Of a stretch of DNA of 64,000 nucleotides, positions 48,951 through 56,640 are shown piece after piece; position 1 is the stretch's first letter; each line of letters starts with the position of its first letter. The notes under the pieces are model-generated. The model had not been told where the DNA came from. It did not search any database and was given only the letters and a program-made list of their open reading frames with translations. Source of the stretch: Lysobacter capsici. Lineage in GTDB: Bacteria; Pseudomonadota; Gammaproteobacteria; Xanthomonadales; Xanthomonadaceae. Location of the stretch: positions 3,906,001-3,970,000 of the forward strand of contig NZ_CP094357.1 in the NCBI RefSeq assembly GCF_014779555.2. The letters run 5' to 3'. The position numbers were made by a program, and so were the translations under genes.

Positions 48951-49964
48951 ATGACCGAAGTACAACCGACCGAAGCCATCGCCCCGATGCCTGCGAAGGC
49001 GCAGGCGTTCACGTTTGGCGATCCGGTGCCCGTTCTGGACAGTCGTGGATTCTTGGAGCACACCGAATGCGCGAAGGTTGGTCGCTGGTACGAACCGCCA
49101 GTGTCACTGGACGGACTCGCGCGCGCATTCCGGTCGAGCCCGCATCACGCTTCGGCGATTCACACCAAATGCAACATCCTCGTTTCGACGTTCGTACCGC
49201 ATCGGCTGCTCAGCAGTGAGCAATTCGAGAAATTGGCCCTCGATACGATCGCGCTTGGCAACGGCTACTTGGAACGCCGAAACGCACGCAGCGGTAAGCC
49301 GCTTTCGCTGCGCCACGCGCTCGCCCGGTATACCCGACGCGGCGTCGAGGACGGCCACTACTTCTTCAATCGGGGCTGGGAAGACGAACACGAGTTCGTT
49401 CCGGGCACCATCTTCCACTTGATGGAGCCGGATTTGAACCAGGAACTGTACGGAGTGCCGCAGTACGTGGCCGCGTTGCAGTCCGCGCTGTTGAATGAAT
49501 CGGCAACGCTGTTCCGGCGAAAGTATTACCTCAACGGTAGCCACGCAGGCTTCATCATGTACGTCAACGATGCGGCCCAAGATCAGGCCGACATCGACGC
49601 CATGCGCCAAGCGCTCAAGGACGCCAAAGGTGTGGGCAATTTCCGCAATCTCTTCTTGTACTCGCCGAACGGCAAGAAAGACGGCGTGCAAGTCATCCCG
49701 ATCAGCGAGGTCGCTGCCCGCGATGAGTTCTTGGGAATCAAGGGCGCAACGCGGGACGATATCTTGGCCGCGCACCGCGTGCCGCCGCAGTTGCTGGGCA
49801 TGCCGCCCAACAATACGGGCGGGTTCGGCGACGTGGAGAAGGCCGCGCGAGTGTTCGCCCGCAACGAGTTGATTCCGTTGCAAACGCGCTTTTGCCGCAT
49901 CAATGAATGGCTCGGCGAAGAAGTGGTGCGCTTCGTTCCGTATGATCTGGGCGGCCCAATCTAG
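48951..49964 (+). CDS. P2-like portal protein gpQ
   Basis: A 337-aa phage portal protein, close to the usual ~344. Recognisable parts: FTFGDPVPVLD near the N terminus, YEPPVSLDGLARAFRSSPHHASAIHTKCNIL, ALGNGYLE, LNGSHAGFIMYVND, and the C-terminal RDEFLGIKGATRDDILAAHRVPPQLLGMPPNNTGGFGDVEKAARVF. GGAG lies 8 nt before the ATG. It is divergent from the tail genes, as in P2. No capsid or terminase genes remain next to it. Confidence 0.93.
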   Translation: MTEVQPTEAIAPMPAKAQAFTFGDPVPVLDSRGFLEHTECAKVGRWYEPPVSLDGLARAFRSSPHHASAIHTKCNILVSTFVPHRLLSSEQFEKLALDTIALGNGYLERRNARSGKPLSLRHALARYTRRGVEDGHYFFNRGWEDEHEFVPGTIFHLMEPDLNQELYGVPQYVAALQSALLNESATLFRRKYYLNGSHAGFIMYVNDAAQDQADIDAMRQALKDAKGVGNFRNLFLYSPNGKKDGVQVIPISEVAARDEFLGIKGATRDDILAAHRVPPQLLGMPPNNTGGFGDVEKAARVFARNELIPLQTRFCRINEWLGEEVVRFVPYDLGGPI

Positions 49965-50012
49965 TGTTTGTGTTGGGCGGCCACCACGGCGTGAGCGACA
50001 AACACCCCGCAA

Positions 50013-50300
50013 CTACTGGACCTGCCCGGTCGATTTCGCCGCGCTTAGTTCAGCCGCTTGGTTCCCTGTATCGATTGACTTCTGCAATGTATCTACTGTC
50101 TTTCGGATTCCTGTTTTGTATGCTGCTTCTTGCGGAGTGTCATTCTCGGCCGCGGCAGCATGTACCGTCCCGAGCGTATTGAGAACCGAAAGCAACTTTT
50201 CTCGGTGGGGATGAGCCGCGAACAGCATTCCGCAAGCGAGCGTGATCGTTTCCAGAGTTCCATTGACCTGCGCAAAGAATTCATCTGCTGTCTGCGTCAT
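50013..50300 (-). CDS. Small helical protein, unknown
   Basis: A 95-aa, mostly helical, Ala/Thr-rich protein (MTQTADEFFAQVNGTLETIT). AAGGT stands 7 nt before the ATG. No domain recognised. It follows the 174-aa gene and the dead AHH copy in the same direction and may belong to the effector locus. Confidence 0.55.
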   Translation of the reverse strand: MTQTADEFFAQVNGTLETITLACGMLFAAHPHREKLLSVLNTLGTVHAAAAENDTPQEAAYKTGIRKTVDTLQKSIDTGNQAAELSAAKSTGQVQ

Positions 50301-50393
50301 CTCGATACCTTGTTCATTAGGGTTGGATTGTTGTTACGTGATTTCGCAATGACTGCCTTAGCCCACATCACTCGCAGGAAACATGTGAGATTT

Positions 50394-50918
50394 CTATAGA
50401 AAAGTCATTGGCCGCTCCCTGTTGATTAGTTCAGCAACTTCGATGACAACTTCAGCACAGTAGTCAAGAAACGCCCCATCGGCCAAAACTAACGTATTAA
50501 CTTCGGAGACATCGCCTTCGTCAAACGCCACACCCGGCACCCCGACGCGAAAAGGAAGTTCGGATTGTCGGAGTAGGAGCGCATCATGGCTGCGACCGAC
50601 GCCGTGTTTCAGCACGTTTATCGCGAGCCTCAAGTTGTCGAACTTTCGTGCCAGGTCCATATCGCCTGCGCCTTCTATAATCTTCATCCCCGCCACGAAA
50701 CCATCGGGGCATTGCAATGCGTCTTGGATCGCAGCGTCGAACATGGCAACCATCCCAACGGCGACCATCGCCTGTTGAAGTTCTATCGCTTGTAGTGCCT
50801 TAACTAGCATGGTGGCCCCTGAGGTTTGCAGCTCCCTTAAAATGTGTTCCCGCGCCTCTTGGAGATTGCCTTGCGTAAGGGCGGCACATCGCATGGCAAG
50901 TTCTGAGTACCGATGCAT
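50394..50918 (-). CDS. Unknown helical protein (HEPN-like?)
   Basis: A 174-aa helical protein; start at 50918 has AGGAC 5 nt upstream. The segment ARKFDNLRLAINVLKHGVGRSHDALL resembles the end of some HEPN-family proteins, where a Arg/Asn...His motif forms the RNase site, but the spacing does not fit the standard R-x4-6-H well, so this is only a suggestion. It sits between the AHH-related genes and the prophage remnant. Confidence 0.55.
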   Translation of the reverse strand: MHRYSELAMRCAALTQGNLQEAREHILRELQTSGATMLVKALQAIELQQAMVAVGMVAMFDAAIQDALQCPDGFVAGMKIIEGAGDMDLARKFDNLRLAINVLKHGVGRSHDALLLRQSELPFRVGVPGVAFDEGDVSEVNTLVLADGAFLDYCAEVVIEVAELINRERPMTFL

Positions 50919-50992
50919 ACATTGTCCTGTTGGCGGGATTTTCGGGTGCCAGTTATTTATCTGCAATCATCGTTCAACCTCCCTCGCACCCG

Positions 50993-51382
50993 TTACCCGT
51001 CTGCGGTTGCGGCGAGGTAAAGATCACCGTTGGTGATCGCTACTTTCAGCACATCGCTCAGGCCGTTAACTTGCTCGCTCACGCGCTGCGCCGCAACTCC
51101 GTCGCCAGCCAGTGCGGCCTGCCAATCGTCTGTTGCTTCGATCTTGGCGAGTTGGGCCATCAAACCATCTGTGTAGCTTGACAGTGGCGTTTCGGCGTAA
51201 GGCGAAACACCCAACTTAATTGCCAACTCACGGGAAATCGGCAGATACATCGTATTGCGTGGGCCATCGACATCGAACATGCCGGCCTTGGTTAGCAGTC
51301 GCAGCAGTAGGCTTTGTTGAACTAGCTCCGGACCGATCAAGCGTTGCAGCTCAAAGACGGGTTCTTCGCTCACGGGTGTCAT
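50993..51382 (-). CDS. Catalytically dead paralogue of the AHH nuclease domain
   Basis: A 129-aa protein that aligns end to end with residues 1-~135 of the upstream AHH effector: MFDVDGPRNTMYLP against LYDVDSSRNTVYLP, and LGVSPYAETPLSSYTDGLM against LGISPHPGGHLHSYTKIVV, both ending in NGDLY. The active-site His residues are replaced (LHH by LQR; HLHSY by PLSSY). It has no C-terminal domains. It could be an accessory immunity or decoy protein, or a decaying duplicate. A GTG at 51403 is an alternative start. Confidence 0.75.
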   Translation of the reverse strand: MTPVSEEPVFELQRLIGPELVQQSLLLRLLTKAGMFDVDGPRNTMYLPISRELAIKLGVSPYAETPLSSYTDGLMAQLAKIEATDDWQAALAGDGVAAQRVSEQVNGLSDVLKVAITNGDLYLAATADG

Positions 51383-51456
51383 CCTTGAAAGAGTAATGGT
51401 CACGCATGCCGTGCGGATGCTTCATCCTGGACGTAACCGATAGGGCTACAGATAAA

Positions 51457-54400
51457 TTACAGTTGCGGCCGCATCGCTGCGGTCTGCTTTTCGTTCTGTT
51501 GCTGCTGCTCCAACTCCCTTGCCTGCGCTTGTTGCTGCGCCTGCTGTTCGTTGAAAGTTTGGGTTTCGCGCAACGTATTTTCCAGTGACGGCGCTTGCTG
51601 CGAAAGCGTTGCGGCGGGCGTGTGGAATCCTGGGGTGTTTTTTTCTATCCATAGGGTGTCCCCCACCACGGCGACTAGCTTGATGCTCCCTGCATCGGGT
51701 ATTTCGTTGCGTTTTGCAGCCAACATCGCCGCCGCGAGATGCTCATCGGACATGCCGTTGGGAGAGCCCTCGCGGATCTTCGCCATCATCGCTTGGTCCT
51801 CGCGCGAGAAGCGGGAGAGATCAACGGTCGGATCGGCTGTGGCGCGTTGAATGCCAGCTTGTGATTCGGCGTGACTGGGCGAGCCGCTGGCGTGCTTGGG
51901 TGGCGCGGCGCGCCTGTCGGGTTCGGATTCGTGATCGCCAAGCGGCGGTGCGAGCGTTCCAACCGGTTCGGACTGCCGCGACGTGTGGTCCGGCTCGGTC
52001 GGGCCTACATCGGATGCCGGCAGGCGCTCGGGGGCGGGATTGGCGGCCCCATGCTCCCGTGTAGAGAGCGCCGCAGCGTGGTTCGATTCCAATGGCTGAG
52101 ACGGCGCAGGCTCTAACGCTTCGTGCGCTTCTATGCGGCGATCCGGCATAGATAGGGGCGGCGGCGCGACTGCCGTAGGCGCGGCGTCCTGAGCCTGCAC
52201 GGTAGGCGCCCGCTCGCGAGCGGGCGCGGCGGGCTCTTCCCGCTGCTCTGTAGGCGCCGGGCGAACCGCGCGGCTCTGCTGCGCGACCGCCAGGGCTTGT
52301 ACCGTGTCCGGGTCCACCATGCCCGTGGCGGGCAGGCGATTGGCTTCTTGAAATTGCCGCACGCCGTGCTCGGTAGCGGCGTCAAACCGGCCATGCTGCG
52401 GCAGGGGTGTTTCTCCCGGCCCGCGATAGCTCATGCGATCCAGGCGGTATTGCAGCAATGCCACATCCTGCCCCTCGCTGCCGCGTTGCAACGCGTCATC
52501 CGACGCGACAGGAGCGGCGGGCGTGCCGGGTGCGGGCTGCGTCGCTGCCTGAGCCGTGGGCGGTGCTAACGGGGGCTGAGCTTCGCTTACGGCGGCATGC
52601 GCTGGCTCGGTGGCCTTGCGCGCGTCTTCGGTAGGTGCCTGCGCTTCGCGTTGCTCCGCCAGGGGCTCGGGTGCGGCAATCGGCGGCGGTGACTTGCTGA
52701 TTTCGGGTGATGGCGACTTAGGCTCGCGCCGGGGCTCAGGCGTCGGAGCACGCACGCGGATGTCATCACGCAGAATCACGATTTCCGGTTCGCGATCCGC
52801 TGCAATCGCCGCTGCCGCTGCATGCTGGGCGGCAAACTGGACATCATCGCGTGATAGTCCCATGCGTTTCGCTTCGCGAAGTGCTTGTTCCTGGGCGTCA
52901 TGCTGCTGCGGCGATAGCGCTTCGATTCGTAGTTCGGGCGTGTCTGGGATCGGCGCCGCGCGGCCTTGCACCTCGGCCCGTGCCTGATCGATTTCCGCTG
53001 CGGTCGTGACTGCTGCGATGCGTGGCACGCCGTCTGAGTAGTTGTAGACGTGCGCGATCGAACTGGTGACGTCGTATCCTTTTTTGGCGTTGGGCTGAAG
53101 CTGATACGTCGTCATGCCGGGCGCAATATCGTTAGCCTCGCGCGTGCGTGCAATGGCGAGCATGGCCGCGTCCATATGCTGTTGCGTCGGCTCCACGCCG
53201 CGCTGCAAGTACGTGTCCAACAAAATCGCGCGGTCCCGGTCTCCGACGTCGGTGGACGGCGGTTGCAATGGCGCCAGCGATGCGACGTACTCTCGGTGTT
53301 GGGCCAGCTGCGGTTGCAAGGCCGTGTTCGTCCGCTCCAGTTCCAAGGGCAGATTGCCAGCGGCGGGAGTTCCGTCCAGGCTCAACCATTGACCGCTCTC
53401 GTCACGCCGGTACAGATCGCCGTTGCTCGCCCTCAGATTGCCTTCGGTTAGCACATTGGTCGCGGCCGGTAATTTCTCGCCCACCAAATCAAACCCGCTG
53501 GCCCGGTAGGCTATTTCGTAGCGGGCCGCAATGGGCGCCTGACCGCTGGCAATGTTTTCCCGGATGACTTGGTCGGCGGCCCGATCCAATTCGGCCGCCC
53601 GCTCTGGCGATGCGATTTCGCGCCGAGTGGCGTTGGCGGCGTGATCGAGCCGGCCCACGACCACATTGCGTTCCCATTGGTCGGTGCCGCTGTTGCGCGT
53701 CCAAGACGCAGGATCGAGGCTCGGGGTATCCCCCAGCGCTTGCGGTTGAGTGAACGGAGTGCGCGGCGGCGGTACATTCTTAAGTTCCAACGCAGTCGCC
53801 GCGTTGAGCGCATCCAAATACAGTTCCCGAGCCTTCTCCGGTGGCGCGGCGAACGTTGTTACTTCCGCATTGCTTCTATCATCACGTGAAATGTCCGCCG
53901 TTCGCTCGCGCACCCACTGTCGGCCGGTGAATTCCCACGACACGTTGTCGCGGGCTTGGTGATAGACCTGACGGTTATCCCACATCTTTGCGAGTTTCTC
54001 GCCGGCCTCACTGCCGGTATACGCACCAGCAGCGACCGTTAGAAGCACGCCAGGACCGGTCCAAGAGCCCGCAATCAGACCGGCGGCAGCGCCACCAATA
54101 GCGCCGCCAGCACCGCGCCCGGCAAAATGAACTGCATGGGATTTGGCAGCGAGCGGATTGTCTTGGTCCAGCGACGAAGAAATGCGCTCGCTTGCGTCTG
54201 CTGCATCGGCGAGGCTCATCGCCACTCCACCGACGACCAGCGACCTGAGTGCAGCGCCACGTGCTGCTGCTCGACCTGCCGTTGCCGCTTCTCGCGCATC
54301 AGCCTGTGCAACATGAGGGCTGAAAGCTTGTCGAAGTTCAGAAGTGGCCTGGACCGACACATCTAGCCGACCACCCGCATGCGCCTGATTTATCGCCTTA

Positions 54401-55020
54401 CGCAAAGACGCGTGCCCATCGAATTCCTCGCCACCCGCGGGCTTGTATCCCGGGCGGTTCACAATCTCTGTCGCGCGCAATGTTTGTTGCTCAGATTGCA
54501 GCACGCTAACCCATTGCGCTTCAGGCGACTCTAGTCTTCCTATCTGCGCGATCTGTTCAGCGTGACTCACTCCGTAACCGTCGATGGAACGCTGAAAGTT
54601 CTGATTGGCCTTAAGTGTCTGGGCGTTGGGAATGCCGTGTGTATTGTTCGTATATAGGTCGCCATTAACCAATGCGGTTTTCAATGTGTCTTCGAGGACA
54701 TGCACCCGTTGCGCAACGCGTCGCATGGCGTCGCTGTCACCTCGCTCCATGTATGACTGCCAATCGGCCCCGCGCTCGATCTTCTCCAATTCATCCACTA
54801 CAATCTTGGTATAGGAATGAAGATGTCCGCCGGGATGCGGCGAAATACCAAGTTGCGCACCAAGGGCCTTCTCGCTCGGCAAATACACGGTATTTCGCGA
54901 GCTGTCTACGTCATATAACCCATTGCGCTTCAACTCTTGCAGCAGTTCGCTTCTTTCAAAAACATTATTCTGCTCAATGCAATGATGTAGTTCGAATGCG
55001 TGATCCAGCGACTCAGTCAT
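51457..55020 (-). CDS. AHH nuclease effector with PG-binding domain and XVIPCD-like C terminus
   Basis: A 1,187-aa protein; start 55020 (MTESLDHAFELHH) with AAGGA upstream. N terminus: AHH-type HNH/EndoVII-fold nuclease, with ELHHCI (His 12-13), NTVYLP and GGHLHSYTK. Residues ~263-345 are Gly/Ala-rich and hydrophobic (AGGAIGGAAAGLIAGSW, VLLTVAAGAYTGSEAG). A long low-complexity Pro/Glu region follows, with a PG_binding_1 domain at ~845-912 (LQRGSEGQDVALLQYRLDR...FDAATEHGVRQFQ). The last ~125 residues (FSREDQAMMAKIREG...) end in a Gln-rich tail like XVIPCD signals of Xanthomonadales type IV secretion effectors. The immunity candidate lies immediately upstream. Confidence 0.75.
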   Translation of the reverse strand: MTESLDHAFELHHCIEQNNVFERSELLQELKRNGLYDVDSSRNTVYLPSEKALGAQLGISPHPGGHLHSYTKIVVDELEKIERGADWQSYMERGDSDAMRRVAQRVHVLEDTLKTALVNGDLYTNNTHGIPNAQTLKANQNFQRSIDGYGVSHAEQIAQIGRLESPEAQWVSVLQSEQQTLRATEIVNRPGYKPAGGEEFDGHASLRKAINQAHAGGRLDVSVQATSELRQAFSPHVAQADAREAATAGRAAARGAALRSLVVGGVAMSLADAADASERISSSLDQDNPLAAKSHAVHFAGRGAGGAIGGAAAGLIAGSWTGPGVLLTVAAGAYTGSEAGEKLAKMWDNRQVYHQARDNVSWEFTGRQWVRERTADISRDDRSNAEVTTFAAPPEKARELYLDALNAATALELKNVPPPRTPFTQPQALGDTPSLDPASWTRNSGTDQWERNVVVGRLDHAANATRREIASPERAAELDRAADQVIRENIASGQAPIAARYEIAYRASGFDLVGEKLPAATNVLTEGNLRASNGDLYRRDESGQWLSLDGTPAAGNLPLELERTNTALQPQLAQHREYVASLAPLQPPSTDVGDRDRAILLDTYLQRGVEPTQQHMDAAMLAIARTREANDIAPGMTTYQLQPNAKKGYDVTSSIAHVYNYSDGVPRIAAVTTAAEIDQARAEVQGRAAPIPDTPELRIEALSPQQHDAQEQALREAKRMGLSRDDVQFAAQHAAAAAIAADREPEIVILRDDIRVRAPTPEPRREPKSPSPEISKSPPPIAAPEPLAEQREAQAPTEDARKATEPAHAAVSEAQPPLAPPTAQAATQPAPGTPAAPVASDDALQRGSEGQDVALLQYRLDRMSYRGPGETPLPQHGRFDAATEHGVRQFQEANRLPATGMVDPDTVQALAVAQQSRAVRPAPTEQREEPAAPARERAPTVQAQDAAPTAVAPPPLSMPDRRIEAHEALEPAPSQPLESNHAAALSTREHGAANPAPERLPASDVGPTEPDHTSRQSEPVGTLAPPLGDHESEPDRRAAPPKHASGSPSHAESQAGIQRATADPTVDLSRFSREDQAMMAKIREGSPNGMSDEHLAAAMLAAKRNEIPDAGSIKLVAVVGDTLWIEKNTPGFHTPAATLSQQAPSLENTLRETQTFNEQQAQQQAQARELEQQQQNEKQTAAMRPQL

Positions 55021-55071
55021 AGCGGCATATCCTTTGCGCAATAGCAGGCGATTAGCTGCCCTAACGAACTG

Positions 55072-55695
55072 TTAGTAATCGCTTGCGTCCTCAGTCTCAA
55101 CGCCGCTAAAGCCACCACTAACTAACGCGGCGCGCATTGATTCGTCGCAGAAGACGAAGCCTGAGTACGGAGTGCGGAACGTATGCGCCGATCCAATGAC
55201 CTCGCGCCTAAAGATGAGGCTTGAACCCGTTGTGACGTGGTAAAACTTTCCATTGACGAAATCATCGCCAACATCAATCCTTGTTTCAGATCGCTCCTCG
55301 TCCAATGCATCTATGACGCGGAGAACATCACATAGATAGCGCTCGCCCGCGTCAGAACCGTCGGCCATCTTTACATCGCATCGAGCGAATGCGAAACCCT
55401 GAGGGTCATTATCCTCAAAAGCGTTTTTCAAACGGTCAGACACAAGCCAGTAGCCACTAAACGACGCTTCAAGATCGTCTAGAGTCGCTTTGCCTGATTG
55501 CTCCTGAATCAGGAGAGGCGTTTCCCTCAAAGGCGGAAAACCCCCTGCGGTTGGGCGAAGGATTCTGCGCGGCGGCGCAAGCAGGCTTTCTAGATTGGCG
55601 AATACCAAGCCGTGACCTGGTCCGCGGCCTGAGAATGAGGGACGCAATACGTAAATCGTTTCTACCGTTGCTTGACTGTCCATACCGTTATCCAT
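55072..55695 (-). CDS. Imm11 / DUF1629 family immunity protein
   Basis: A 207-aa protein with the Imm11 pattern: SFSGYWLVSDRLKNAFEDNDPQGFAFARCDV, then YLCDVLRVIDALDEERSE, SLIFRREVIGSAHTFR and VFCDESMRAALVSGGFSGVE. This family often lies beside AHH toxins in polymorphic toxin loci, and here it is the gene just before the AHH effector, 51 nt away and in the same direction. It should protect the producer from that nuclease. The start could also be 55683. Confidence 0.85.
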   Translation of the reverse strand: MDNGMDSQATVETIYVLRPSFSGRGPGHGLVFANLESLLAPPRRILRPTAGGFPPLRETPLLIQEQSGKATLDDLEASFSGYWLVSDRLKNAFEDNDPQGFAFARCDVKMADGSDAGERYLCDVLRVIDALDEERSETRIDVGDDFVNGKFYHVTTGSSLIFRREVIGSAHTFRTPYSGFVFCDESMRAALVSGGFSGVETEDASDY

Positions 55696-56640
55696 TTCGG
55701 CACCGCCAAATAGACGGGGAACTGAGGGGCACGCTTAGCTGCCTGAGTATCGCTCAGTGGCCGCTCAGACGCGTCAGATTTTTCCTAGTCGGCTATCGGA
55801 CAACACCATCACTTGAGTGGATCGGGACGGTACGCGCAACGAGTGCTACCGCCCAGGTCCGGGCGCTCTTGTGGGCGAGGCTCGCCGAGCGCCCTGCGGG
55901 CGGACCCGTTCAACGAGCTGGCGCGCGGTCGAGACCCCGCCACGCCTTCCTACTACATGTGCAGCTTTCGACTCAAATGCGAACCAGCACGAAAGACAGG
56001 CAAAGACACTCTCGGACGCGGATCGGACCGCTCGGCGCTCGCGACGCAGAGTGACGCACCCAACGGGCGGTTTCGGCGGCAGGACCGGGCCGGACCACGG
56101 CTTCCATGCGTGGCGTGCTCTGCAAGTCGCTGGCAGACGTCCATACCGGTCGCGTGGGTGGCCTCCGGGAATCGGTAACCTCGGTAACCTCGCCAGAAAA
56201 CCATGGATAACTATCTGATCAATAAAGAAATTGGTGGTTACCGCATAGCGGTAACCATCGGTAACCCTTCGGCAACCGAAACGCAAGCTACTGATTTTAA
56301 AGGATTTAAAAAAGTACAAGTTACCTCCAAGAACGATAACCAGTTACCTCATAGTTACCGGAAAGGTTACCGCCCCCCTCTGTCAACTTGTTGATTTTAC
56401 TAAAAAAAGAAGTGGAATATTACGCCGGTTACCGAAGTTACCGATTCCCGGGGCACCCCCAACTCCCTGGCGCTATAAGAGATGCAGCCAAAGTTGGCAT
56501 ATTCTCGACATAGGCAAGCGACGCGCCGCTACCTGCTTGGCCTGCCGTCCTGACGGGCATCGGCCGTTCTGAACACCGTACGACGTTGTCTATTTCGTGG
56601 GCTCTAGCCCCGCCCCCACTCAACCATTGCCAAGGAAGTC
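55696..56640. other. Long non-coding region with iteron-like repeats
   Basis: About 945 nt without a supported gene. The first 450 nt show nothing notable beyond GC-rich shadow frames. The second part holds the GGTAACC repeat cluster, and the last 180 nt lead into the DUF262 gene. Confidence 0.6.
56173..56443. repeat. Cluster of about eleven GGTAACC / GGTTACC repeats (origin-like)
   Basis: CGGTAACC at 56173, 56182, 56249 and 56259; inverse GTTACC(G) at 56236, 56320, 56343, 56354, 56365, 56427 and 56437. Forward copies dominate on the left and inverse copies on the right, around an AT-rich core at about 56285-56315. A perfect 10-bp inverted repeat (TGGTTACCGC / GCGGTAACCA) spans 56235-56257. 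The arrangement resembles iterons of a phage or P4-type replication origin; no replication gene is adjacent. Confidence 0.8.

Noticed and set aside
44860-49964. A tailocin (phage-tail bacteriocin)
   Set aside because: Sheath, tube, tape measure, spike and tail fibre genes are absent, and gpI and gpR are truncated.
55813-56218. ORFs of 121-157 codons upstream of the repeat cluster
   Set aside because: Overlapping frames on both strands, Arg-rich, no RBS and no recognisable domain.
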